Shown here: piece by piece, positions 1-7,447 of the stretch
Layout: each line of letters begins with the position of its first letter
Position numbering within the stretch: position 1 is the stretch's first letter
DNA from: Polaribacter glomeratus
GTDB lineage: Bacteria > Bacteroidota > Bacteroidia > Flavobacteriales > Flavobacteriaceae
Length of the DNA: 64,000 bases
Direction: 5' to 3'
Assembly: GCF_002954665.1 (NCBI RefSeq)
Contig: NZ_MSCM01000001.1
Span: 1,376,836-1,440,835, forward strand
Notes under the pieces: model-generated
What the model was told of the DNA's origin: nothing
The model's database searches: none
Seen by the model: only the letters and a program-made list of their open reading frames with translations
Program-made: the position numbers and the translations under genes

Positions 1-1605
1 TCTTCTCAAGTTTTACTAGAAAGTTACCCTGTTTTTAAAGGTTTAATAGGATTTTTGGTTCTTGGTTTTTTAATTTTCAAGATGTGTATATTTCTCTATT
101 ACAAATTTAAAAACGATGAAAGTATTATTTCTAAAAAGAGAAAAGCAATTTATTTTATAACAACATTTTTACTATTAGCCTTTAGTATTTATAATAGTTT
201 TAACCATTACCCATTGCGCTGGAGTGAAGCTTTTTTCTCAAAAAACAACAAGGTAAATCAGTTTGCTTTAAACCCAGTTTTATACTTTTTTGACAGTTTT
301 GCTTTTAGAAGTGAAGCTGTAAATATGGATGAATTTAAAAAATATTATCCTGTAATTGCCAAAAGATTAAACCTATCTCTAGATACTATTTCGTTTGAAA
401 GAAAAGTGGTTTTTACAGACTCTTTAACTACAAAACCTAATGTAGTTTTTGTAATGTTAGAATCTGTTGGTGTTAAGCCTTTAAGTTACTATGGTAATGC
501 AATAAATAGTTCTCCTATCATCGATTCTTTAATTACAAAGAGTTTAAGTTTTTCTAACTTTTACGTTCATAAATCAGGAACAGCAGCAAGCGTTTTTGCA
601 AGTGTTACTGGCTTACCAGATATTGATGATGTAAATACAGCTTCCAGAAATCCAATGATTATTGATCAAAGAATTTTATTTGATCAATTTAATGGCTATG
701 AAAAACTTTATTTTTTAGGAGGAAGCGCAAATTGGGCAAACATTAGGGGAATTTTTCAATCAAATATTAAAGGGTTAAGAATCTTTGAAGAAGGCAGTTA
801 TGATACTGAAAACAGAGCAGATGTTTGGGGAATTGATGATTATGAGTTATTTAATGAATCTGACAAAGAACTTAAAAAATTACACGATCAAAATAAACCA
901 TTTGTTGCTTATATTCAAACGGCTTCTAACCACATGCCTTTTACAGTACCAGACAAAAAAGAAAGCTACACTCCTATTTCTGAAGCTTCTATTTCTGAAG
1001 CATTATTAGAAAAATCTGGTTTTAAATCTGTAGCTCAATTAAATGCTTTGCGTTATTTGGATTTTAACATTGGCAAATTTTTAGAACGAGCAAAAAAATC
1101 TGGTTATTATGATAATACTATTTTTGTGTTTTTTGGTGATCATAATACAGCTATGAACAGAACCGATAAATACACCAACGAATATGATTTAAATATTCAA
1201 TTGCAACATGTCCCTTTTATTATTCATGCGCCACAATTTGTAAAACCAAGAGAAATTTCTAAAAACGGAAAATTAATTGATATGTTTCCTACGGTAATCA
1301 GTTTACTAAAAATGAATCACACAAATTATACTTTAGGTAATAACCTTTTAGATAACAAACAAACAGCCTCTTTTGTCTATTTGCAAATTAATGGAGAACC
1401 CGCTGTTGGTTTGCTGCAAGATAGTTTATATTATTCTAGCACAATTGTTACTAAAACCAAAGGTTTATACAATTTGAATAGTGAAATTTTAATTGATTTG
1501 AAGGATCAATATCCTAAGAAAGCAGCAGAAATGGATAGTTTATTATCTGCTTATTACAATGCTACAAAGTATTTGTATTTTAATAATAAAAAGCTAGACA
1601 AATAG
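1..1605 (+). CDS. LTA synthase family / sulfatase-fold phosphoglycerol transferase-like protein (5' end outside window)
   Basis: The reading frame is open from base 1, so the start codon lies before the window; 534 residues are visible. The first visible ~60 residues include membrane-type hydrophobic segments, followed by an extracytoplasmic alkaline-phosphatase/sulfatase-like domain. Recognisable elements are PNVVFVMLESVG (first metal ligand Glu), HKSGTAASVFASVTGLP (place of the nucleophile Thr/Ser), FFGDHN (Asp-His metal pair) and HVPFIIHAP. This is the pattern of LtaS/MdoB-type enzymes, which move phosphoglycerol or phosphoethanolamine groups onto envelope glycans or lipids. In a Gram-negative flavobacterium the substrate is probably not lipoteichoic acid; a membrane glycan or lipid is inferred. 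The 3' end overlaps the convergent PAP2 gene by 12 bp. Confidence 0.85.
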   Translation, partial: SSQVLLESYPVFKGLIGFLVLGFLIFKMCIFLYYKFKNDESIISKKRKAIYFITTFLLLAFSIYNSFNHYPLRWSEAFFSKNNKVNQFALNPVLYFFDSFAFRSEAVNMDEFKKYYPVIAKRLNLSLDTISFERKVVFTDSLTTKPNVVFVMLESVGVKPLSYYGNAINSSPIIDSLITKSLSFSNFYVHKSGTAASVFASVTGLPDIDDVNTASRNPMIIDQRILFDQFNGYEKLYFLGGSANWANIRGIFQSNIKGLRIFEEGSYDTENRADVWGIDDYELFNESDKELKKLHDQNKPFVAYIQTASNHMPFTVPDKKESYTPISEASISEALLEKSGFKSVAQLNALRYLDFNIGKFLERAKKSGYYDNTIFVFFGDHNTAMNRTDKYTNEYDLNIQLQHVPFIIHAPQFVKPREISKNGKLIDMFPTVISLLKMNHTNYTLGNNLLDNKQTASFVYLQINGEPAVGLLQDSLYYSSTIVTKTKGLYNLNSEILIDLKDQYPKKAAEMDSLLSAYYNATKYLYFNNKKLDK

Positions 1606-2154
1606 TTTGTTACAAACTTTTTGAAAGAGAAAATAATATCCGTTTGCGAGTAAAACGCCCATTAAAATACCCAATGAAATATCTATTGGATAATGAACTC
1701 CTAAATACAATCTACTGTAAGCAAATACGAAAGGAAATAGTAAAATAAGATAAATATATTTATACTTTTCTCTTAATAAAAGAATCATAAATACAGAGAA
1801 AAAAGTAGATGTTGTAGCGTGACCAGAAATAAAACTAAAACTTTGAGGATTATTTAAATGTCTTAATAAATGCTGAATCTCTGGATCATTATTAGGCCTT
1901 AACCTTTCTACCGAGTCTTTAATAAGGTTTACAAACTGATCTGAAAATGTAACTAAAACAATGAGTGATACAATTACAAAACCTCCTTTTTTTAATCCGA
2001 AGGTCTTAAAAATTAAATAAAAAATAAAAAGGAACAATGGAGTCCAAGAAAATTGGTTGGTAATTAACAACCAAAATGAATCCCATTGTTCACTTCCTAA
2101 ATTATTTAAGAAAATTAGTAATTCTTTGTCTTTTTGTATAATTGAGTCGAACAA
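1594..2154 (-). CDS. PAP2 superfamily membrane phosphatase
   Basis: 186-residue polytopic membrane protein with the three signatures of PAP2-type acid phosphatases in order: KDSVERLRP (KxxxxxxRP), SFISGHATTS (the SGH active-site motif) and SRLYLGVHYPID (SRxxxxxHxxxD). Members dephosphorylate lipid phosphates such as undecaprenyl diphosphate or phosphatidic acid at the outer face of the inner membrane; the substrate cannot be told from the sequence. It starts one base after the end of the upstream cyclophilin-FKBP gene, so it is probably the last gene of the nrnA-gldI-PPIase transcript. Its 3' end overlaps the convergent LTA-synthase-like gene by 12 bp. Confidence 0.88.
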   Translation of the reverse strand: MFDSIIQKDKELLIFLNNLGSEQWDSFWLLITNQFSWTPLFLFIFYLIFKTFGLKKGGFVIVSLIVLVTFSDQFVNLIKDSVERLRPNNDPEIQHLLRHLNNPQSFSFISGHATTSTFFSVFMILLLREKYKYIYLILLFPFVFAYSRLYLGVHYPIDISLGILMGVLLANGYYFLFQKVCNKLFV

Positions 2155-2155
2155 A

Positions 2156-3313
2156 TTATTTATTTATTTCTAAAATTTCTACTTCAAAAACTAAATCTGA
2201 TTTTGCAGGAAATGGTCCATATTTAGCTTCTCCATAACCTATGTAATAAGGTATAAAAAGCCTTGCTTTTTCTCCTACTTTTAAAGTTGAAACCCCCTCT
2301 TCAAAACCTGTAATCATTGGTTTTGAGGCATCGTTTAATTGAAACACAAATGGCTCTCCACTATCTTCTGTAGATTGTATTTTTTTACCATCCGCAGTAT
2401 AAATTGTAAAATGAGTTTTTATTGGTTTATAATCAACCACTTTTTCTCCTTTTGGGTTTCTCTTTAACATTAAAATACCTAAACCAGAATCTGTTTTTAC
2501 AGCCTTTGATTCATTCATTTCTGATGAAAACATAGCTTTATTTTCTAGGTATTTAGCATATCTTGCAATATCTGCTTCTATCTCTTTTTGCGCTCGATCT
2601 TTTTTACTTTTTGTATATTTAATTAGCTCATTTTCAAAAATTGTAGGCGCATCAAAAGATGCAGCTTTATCACCTAATCTAATTATTTTTATAGAAAGTA
2701 TTGTGTCTGCTTGCTGTATACTGTTTACAACAACCATCCTAATAGAATCAATAGCATTTTTAAGCTTTTTAGAATCTTTTGCTTGCTTTTTAACGGAATT
2801 TAATTGTGCGTTGTCTAGTATTACTTTTCCAAAAACAGTGTGCTTGCCATTTAAATGAGGTATTGCTCTATGTGTTATAAAAAACTGACTACTATTTCTT
2901 TCAGGGCCACTATTTGCCATAGATAACATACCTGCATCATTATGAGAATGCAATAATTTACCATTTTCATCTTTTATAAATTCGTCTCCAAATCTATAAC
3001 CAGCAGTTCCTGTACCTAATGCTGTTGGGTCTCCTCCTTGAATAATAAAGTTTGGTACAACTCTATGAAAAGTTAATCCATCATAATATTTTTTTCCTTT
3101 AAAAGAATCTAACACTTTTGTATTAGTTCCTTCTGCTAAAGAAATAAAGTTAGCAACTGTCATTGGTGCATCAGTTGCATACAACTCTAAAAAAATATTG
3201 CCTTTGTTGGTTTGTATTTCTGCATACAAACCATCATTTAAATTCTTATATTTTTCTGAGGTACAACTCGATGCAACAACTAAAGCAAAGAAAATGTAAA
3301 TACCGTTTTTCAT
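2156..3313 (-). CDS. Lipoprotein peptidyl-prolyl isomerase, cyclophilin-FKBP fusion
   Basis: 385 residues. A signal with lipobox VASSC gives a lipid-anchored periplasmic protein. The N-terminal half (about residues 30-215) is a cyclophilin: MTVANFISLAEG, FHRVVPNFIIQGGDP, NSSQFFITHRAIPHLNGKHT and VFGKV are diagnostic. The C-terminal ~110 residues are an FKBP domain (FEEGVSTLKVGEKARLFIPY, GYGEAKYGPFPAKSDLVFEVE). So two unrelated PPIase folds sit in one polypeptide, cyclophilin first. Dual immunophilins of this kind have been described from a few protists and bacteria including flavobacteria. The linker is long and charged. It lies directly against an FKBP gene and gldI, pointing to folding of exported envelope proteins (inference). 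Confidence 0.9.
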   Translation of the reverse strand: MKNGIYIFFALVVASSCTSEKYKNLNDGLYAEIQTNKGNIFLELYATDAPMTVANFISLAEGTNTKVLDSFKGKKYYDGLTFHRVVPNFIIQGGDPTALGTGTAGYRFGDEFIKDENGKLLHSHNDAGMLSMANSGPERNSSQFFITHRAIPHLNGKHTVFGKVILDNAQLNSVKKQAKDSKKLKNAIDSIRMVVVNSIQQADTILSIKIIRLGDKAASFDAPTIFENELIKYTKSKKDRAQKEIEADIARYAKYLENKAMFSSEMNESKAVKTDSGLGILMLKRNPKGEKVVDYKPIKTHFTIYTADGKKIQSTEDSGEPFVFQLNDASKPMITGFEEGVSTLKVGEKARLFIPYYIGYGEAKYGPFPAKSDLVFEVEILEINK

Positions 3314-4042
3314 TTACTCTTTTATAATCTCTAATAATTCTACTTCAAAAATTAATGCTGAAAACGGCTTAATTAATTCGCCTCTTTGTTGAACACCGTA
3401 AGCTAAATCTTGAGGAATAAAGAATCTATATTTTGCTCCAGAATTCATTAAAGCTAAACCTTCGTTAAAACCTGGTATAAACTGATTTGCAACAGACTCC
3501 ATTGGTTCTTTTCTATCTACAGAACTATCAAAAACTTGACCATCAATCGTTGTACCATGATAGTGAATTTTAATTTTTGAAGTTGGCATAGTTTTCTCTC
3601 CAGCTCCTGCTTTTAAAATAATGTATTGCAATCCACTTGCAGTAGTAACAACACCTTCTTTTGTTTTATTAACAGCTAAAAAATCTTCACCTGCTTTTTT
3701 TACATCAGCAAACTTTGCTTCTGCATCTTTGGCCGCTTTTTCTTGCGCTTCTTTTTGCTTAACTACTTGTTGTTTTTGAAAGAAATCTCTTAAAAAAGTA
3801 TTTAAATCTTTTTCTGAGATTAATAGGTTTGTAGAATCCATTCCATTTCTATACCCTTGTAAAAATAAATCTGTACTAGCTTCATCAAAATTTGCTTTTA
3901 CTTTAATTGCCATATCCATTCCTAGAGCATAACTCGCAGAATCAATTTCTGTCTCTAAAGATTTTACATCTGCTTTTTGTCCTTTACAAGAAGTCAAAGA
4001 TGCCACTGCTACCATAATTACTAAACCTTTTAGTATTTTCAT
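3314..4042 (-). CDS. FkpA-like FKBP-type peptidyl-prolyl isomerase, lipoprotein
   Basis: 242 residues with a signal peptide ending in a lipobox (SLTSC). Residues ~30-130 match the helical dimerisation arm of FkpA/Mip-type isomerases (ETEIDSASYALGMDMA and a charged KQKEAQEKAAKDAEAKF stretch). The last ~110 residues are a canonical FKBP domain (GLQYIILKAGAG, VFDSSVDRKEPM, FIPGFNEGLALM, DLAYGVQQRG, PFSALIFEVELLEI). Family role: periplasmic proline isomerisation and chaperone activity. It lies between gldI (8-bp gap) and the cyclophilin-FKBP gene (no gap), so the three isomerases are probably co-transcribed. Confidence 0.9.
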   Translation of the reverse strand: MKILKGLVIMVAVASLTSCKGQKADVKSLETEIDSASYALGMDMAIKVKANFDEASTDLFLQGYRNGMDSTNLLISEKDLNTFLRDFFQKQQVVKQKEAQEKAAKDAEAKFADVKKAGEDFLAVNKTKEGVVTTASGLQYIILKAGAGEKTMPTSKIKIHYHGTTIDGQVFDSSVDRKEPMESVANQFIPGFNEGLALMNSGAKYRFFIPQDLAYGVQQRGELIKPFSALIFEVELLEIIKE

Positions 4043-4050
4043 TTTTCTAT

Positions 4051-4581
4051 TTATTTAATGTTTGTTAATGTTACTGTACTAATTATCGATTGATTTATTC
4101 CTATTTTGTTTCCGTCTCCAGTAATGCCAAAAGCGCTGTAAGAAGGAAGTACAAATGTAATGGTTTCTCCTATTTTCATCAACTTTATTCCTTTTTGTAA
4201 TCCAGAAATAAAATCCTCTTTATCAATTACATAGCTTTTAATACCTAAATTTTCTTTGCTATATATTAAAGAATCGTTCAAATTTCTGATCTCATATTCA
4301 AAAATTACTTCGTTTCCGTTTACAGGAGTTGGCAAATTTTCTTCAATTTTATTGATGTAAGTGTACCAAAATCCTTGCGAAGATTGCAAATATATTTTGG
4401 TAGAATCATTTTTTATTAATTGAAGAATTTTAGCGTCTTCAATCTTGTTTAAAGAAATTGCTTCTTTAATCGTTTCTTTATATAATGTTGTGGATGGTTT
4501 TGGGTTTATAGGTTTTCTAGGTTCATTTTTTGAACAAGAATAACAAAAAAGCATCAAAAAAAACAAATACCTAATCTTCAT
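4051..4581 (-). CDS. gldI: Gliding motility-associated peptidyl-prolyl isomerase GldI
   Basis: 176-residue lipoprotein: short hydrophobic leader ending FCYSC, then a spacer and one divergent FKBP-like domain (YEIRNLNDSLIYSKENLG, FISGLQKGIKLMKIGETI, FVLPSYSAFGITGDGNKIG). In Flavobacterium johnsoniae GldI is an FKBP-like lipoprotein needed for gliding, presumably by helping gliding/T9SS components to fold. I chose GldI over a generic FKBP from size, lipoprotein signal, domain divergence and position directly downstream of an nrnA-like gene, as I recall it in other flavobacteria. Its start lies inside the nrnA-like gene (11-bp overlap), which suggests translational coupling. Confidence 0.78.
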   Translation of the reverse strand: MKIRYLFFLMLFCYSCSKNEPRKPINPKPSTTLYKETIKEAISLNKIEDAKILQLIKNDSTKIYLQSSQGFWYTYINKIEENLPTPVNGNEVIFEYEIRNLNDSLIYSKENLGIKSYVIDKEDFISGLQKGIKLMKIGETITFVLPSYSAFGITGDGNKIGINQSIISTVTLTNIK

Positions 4582-5599
4582 AAGAGGTTTCTAATTCAGT
4601 TTTATAAGTTGCTACTAATGTTTTAAATTTAGTGACGGTTTCTGCTAGTGATAAATTAGATTTTCCTCCTGCTGCGTTATCATGACCTCCACCTTCAAAA
4701 TGATTTCTAGAAAATTGATTTACAGAAAAGTTTCCTTTCGATCTAAAGGATATTTTTATAATTCGTTGTTCTTCGTCTTCAATAAAAATAGCCGCAAAAA
4801 TAATTCCTTTTAAAGACAATGCATAATTTACAATGCCTTCTGTATCTCCTTTTTGAAAATCGAACCGTTTTTTATCTTCATCCGTTAAAGTAATATATGC
4901 TGTTTTATAAGTTGGTAAAATTTGCAAATTACTTAAAGCCTTCCCTAGTAATAACAATCTGTTGTATGAATTTGCATCATATACATTATTATGAATTCGG
5001 TCGTTTTTAGCACCTTTATCAATTAAATCGGCAATAATTCTGTGCGTTGTGCTGGTTGTAGATCTAAATCTAAAAGAGCCAGTATCTGTCATAATACCTG
5101 TGTAGATACAGGTTGCAATATCAGCATCTATTAAATCTAAGTCATTATTCATTTCAATAAATTGATAAATCATTTGACTTGTAGAACAAATTTCAACATC
5201 AGAAAACATATATTTTACGTCATCTGGTTGCTGATGATGATCAATCATTGCAAAATTATTTGGGTATTTTTCTAAAGTATGCTGCATATCAGAACCTACT
5301 CTGTGCAACGCATTAAAATCTAAAAGAAAAATTATATCTGATGCATTTATTGCTTTTTGAGACTGATTGTTTTGCCAATCAAAACGATATGTGTCGTTAG
5401 AACCTGGCAGCCAATGCAAAAATTCTGGATACTCATTGGGCACAACTACTGTTGCAATATGACCTTTTTTAACAAAGTAATGCTTTAAAGCTAATGTAGA
5501 ACCCATCGCATCACCGTCAGGATTTCTATGTCCAACGATTACAATATTTCTTGGTTTTTCAAGAAAGGTTTTTAACTCTTCAATTCCTTTTAAAATCAT
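4571..5599 (-). CDS. nrnA: DHH-family phosphoesterase, NrnA-type oligoribonuclease/pAp phosphatase
   Basis: 342 residues with the DHH core in order: VGHRNPDGDAMGS (motif I), FLLDFN (motif II), MIDHHQQPD (DHH motif III), GIMTDTGSFRFRSTT (motif IV), then a DHHA1 domain containing FEGGGHDNAAGG, which contacts the nucleotide. NrnA-type enzymes degrade nanoRNA (2-5 nt) and hydrolyse 3'-phosphoadenosine-5'-phosphate; pGpG or c-di-nucleotide turnover is an alternative role in this family. First gene of the minus-strand run that continues into gldI and the PPIases. An upstream minus-strand TATCTTCG resembles the Bacteroidota -7 box with one mismatch. Confidence 0.88.
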   Translation of the reverse strand: MILKGIEELKTFLEKPRNIVIVGHRNPDGDAMGSTLALKHYFVKKGHIATVVVPNEYPEFLHWLPGSNDTYRFDWQNNQSQKAINASDIIFLLDFNALHRVGSDMQHTLEKYPNNFAMIDHHQQPDDVKYMFSDVEICSTSQMIYQFIEMNNDLDLIDADIATCIYTGIMTDTGSFRFRSTTSTTHRIIADLIDKGAKNDRIHNNVYDANSYNRLLLLGKALSNLQILPTYKTAYITLTDEDKKRFDFQKGDTEGIVNYALSLKGIIFAAIFIEDEEQRIIKISFRSKGNFSVNQFSRNHFEGGGHDNAAGGKSNLSLAETVTKFKTLVATYKTELETSYED

Positions 5600-5648
5600 A
5601 CGCAGCGAAGATACAATTTATTAATAGTGTTCAAAATAAATTTTATGA

Positions 5649-5656
5649 TACCTTTG
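5649..5656 (+). promoter_or_regulatory. Bacteroidota -7 box before the PhoD-like gene
   Basis: TACCTTTG matches TAnnTTTG exactly and ends 22 bases before the ATG at 5679. No clear TTG is seen at the -33 distance, so this is a partial promoter match. Confidence 0.5.
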
Positions 5657-5678
5657 TTTCCAATACTTATTCTAATTA

Positions 5679-6722
5679 ATGAAAAATACGACACTTACAG
5701 TATGTGCTCTTTTACTTCTCAGCTTCTTTTCTTGCAAAACAATATCTAAAAAAGATATAGCAATTTCTAATGATCTAGTTGATTTTGCAATTGCGTTTGG
5801 CTCTTGTAATAAACAATACAAACCAAATATTTTATGGCAAGAAATTAAAAAAAATAAACCAGATTTATGGATTTGGGGCGGAGATAATATTTATTCGGAT
5901 ACAGATGATATGTCTAAAATGCAAAAAGACTATGACCTTTTAAATAAACAAAAAGGGTATTTAGAACTTGTAGCAAATTTACCTGTAATGGCTACTTGGG
6001 ATGATCACGATTACGGATTTAACGATAGCGGAGTCGAATTTTATAAAAAAAAGGAAGCTCAAAAATTATTTTTAGATTTTTTTAAGGTGGATGAAAATAG
6101 TCCACTTAGAAAACAAGAAGGAATTTATACAAGCAAAGATTTTAAAACAGCAAAAGGAACTATTAAGGTGATTATTTTAGATACTCGCTATTTTAGAACT
6201 GAACTTTTAAAAGCATCCGAAGGATCAAAAAAGAGATACATTCCAAATACAGATCCAGACAGTTCGGTTTTAGGAGCTGCGCAATGGAATTGGCTTAAAA
6301 ATGAACTAGATACCTCTACAGCAGATTTTAATATTATTGTAAGTAGTATTCAAATTTTATCTTCGGAACACGGCTTTGAAACTTGGGGAAATTTCCCAAA
6401 TGATGTTGAAAGACTAAAAAATAGTATCGTTAAAAGTAAGGCAAAAGGAGTTTTTATGTTATCGGGAGATCGACATATTTCTGAGTTTTCAAAAACAACT
6501 GTAAACAACCTAGAATATCCTTTAATCGATTTTACGTCTAGCGGATTAACACATGCTTATGCTACTTTTGTTTCAGAACCCAATCAATATAGAGTGCAAA
6601 ATGTAGTTTCAGAAATTAGTTTTGGGTTGTTGCAATTTAATTTTCAATCGAAATCTGTTCGTATGCAAATGAGAGGAAAAAACAACAAAATACTGCAAGA
6701 AATTAATCAAGTTTATCCATAA
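5679..6722 (+). CDS. PhoD-like alkaline phosphatase family lipoprotein
   Basis: 347 residues. The leader ends LLSFFSCKT, a plausible lipobox. The metallophosphatase core follows the PhoD type: AFGSCNKQYKPNILW near the N-terminus, WIWGGDNIYSD (GDN metal motif), MATWDDHDYGFND (WDDHD), LDTRYFR, GAAQWNWLKNEL and SGDRHISE (GDRH). PhoD-like enzymes are secreted phosphomonoesterases or phosphodiesterases that use Ca/Fe or other metals to free phosphate from organic compounds. Single gene with its own -7 box, divergent from the nrnA run. Substrate unknown; many homologues act on compounds other than simple monoesters. Confidence 0.85.
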   Translation: MKNTTLTVCALLLLSFFSCKTISKKDIAISNDLVDFAIAFGSCNKQYKPNILWQEIKKNKPDLWIWGGDNIYSDTDDMSKMQKDYDLLNKQKGYLELVANLPVMATWDDHDYGFNDSGVEFYKKKEAQKLFLDFFKVDENSPLRKQEGIYTSKDFKTAKGTIKVIILDTRYFRTELLKASEGSKKRYIPNTDPDSSVLGAAQWNWLKNELDTSTADFNIIVSSIQILSSEHGFETWGNFPNDVERLKNSIVKSKAKGVFMLSGDRHISEFSKTTVNNLEYPLIDFTSSGLTHAYATFVSEPNQYRVQNVVSEISFGLLQFNFQSKSVRMQMRGKNNKILQEINQVYP

Positions 6723-6723
6723 T

Positions 6724-6753
6724 TTGTCATTTATAATAAAAGACCTACTTTTG
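6724..6753 (+). promoter_or_regulatory. Consensus Bacteroidota promoter of ndk
   Basis: TTG at 6724-6726, a 19-base spacer and TACTTTTG at 6746-6753 reproduce TTG-N19-TAnnTTTG exactly. The ATG of ndk follows 20 bases later, so the 5' leader is very short. Confidence 0.8.
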
Positions 6754-6772
6754 CAAAAAATTAAAAAACAGA

Positions 6773-7192
6773 ATGGCAACAAATAGAACATTTACAATGC
6801 TTAAACCAGATGCTGTAGAAAACGGACATACTGGCGCAATATTAGAAAAAATAAATGCTGCAGGATTTAGAATTGTAGCTTTAAAGAAAACACAAATGAC
6901 AAAAGCTGATGCTGAAACTTTTTATGCTGTGCATAATGAGCGTCCGTTTTTTGGAGAATTAGTTGAATTTATGACACGTGGACCAGTAGTTGCTGCAATC
7001 TTAGAAAAAGAAAATGCAGTAGAAGATTTTAGAACCTTAATTGGTGCTACAAATCCTGCGGATGCTGCAGAAGGAACAATTAGAAAATTATACGCTACTT
7101 CTATGGGAGAAAATGCTGTACATGGTTCTGATTCTGATGAAAATGCTCAAATTGAAGGAAACTTTCACTTTTCTGGAAGAGAGCAATTTTAA
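6773..7192 (+). CDS. ndk: Nucleoside-diphosphate kinase
   Basis: 139 residues, the normal length of NDK. It begins [18 protein letters not shown] (the TxxKPDAV start of the family) and carries the active-site segment [13 protein letters not shown] with the phospho-accepting His at residue 117. It balances cytoplasmic NTP and dNTP pools by moving the gamma-phosphate between nucleotides through a phosphohistidine. Monocistronic: consensus promoter upstream and a strong hairpin terminator downstream. Confidence 0.97.
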   Translation: MATNRTFTMLKPDAVENGHTGAILEKINAAGFRIVALKKTQMTKADAETFYAVHNERPFFGELVEFMTRGPVVAAILEKENAVEDFRTLIGATNPADAAEGTIRKLYATSMGENAVHGSDSDENAQIEGNFHFSGREQF

Positions 7193-7223
7193 GGATTTTT
7201 AATTCTTAGTTTACAACATATTT

Positions 7224-7258
7224 AAAAAACTCACAACGTAATTGTTGTGAGTTTTTTT
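7224..7258 (+). terminator. Rho-independent terminator of ndk
   Basis: An inverted repeat ACTCACAAC / GTTGTGAGT with flanking A and T tracts, then seven T. A worn near-copy of this element (7229-7261) is at 17103-17136. Confidence 0.88.
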
Positions 7259-7400
7259 GTGCTAAAAAGTAAAATTTACAAATTCTATTTAGCATTCCTT
7301 TTTATTACTTTATTACTATTTCATCTTTTAAAAAGATAATTTGTCTTTTAGAATTATAAAAAGTTATCCAATTTTTAAGGCATATAAAGAATATTCGCCT

Positions 7401-7408
7401 TAGGTTTG
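7401..7408 (+). promoter_or_regulatory. Possible -7 box for the BspA-AraC regulator
   Basis: TAGGTTTG fits TAnnTTTG and lies 39 bases before the ATG at 7448. No TTG is visible at the expected -33 distance. Confidence 0.4.
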
Positions 7409-7447
7409 TTTCAAGAAATTCAATAATTATTTTTCCTATTAAAATTT

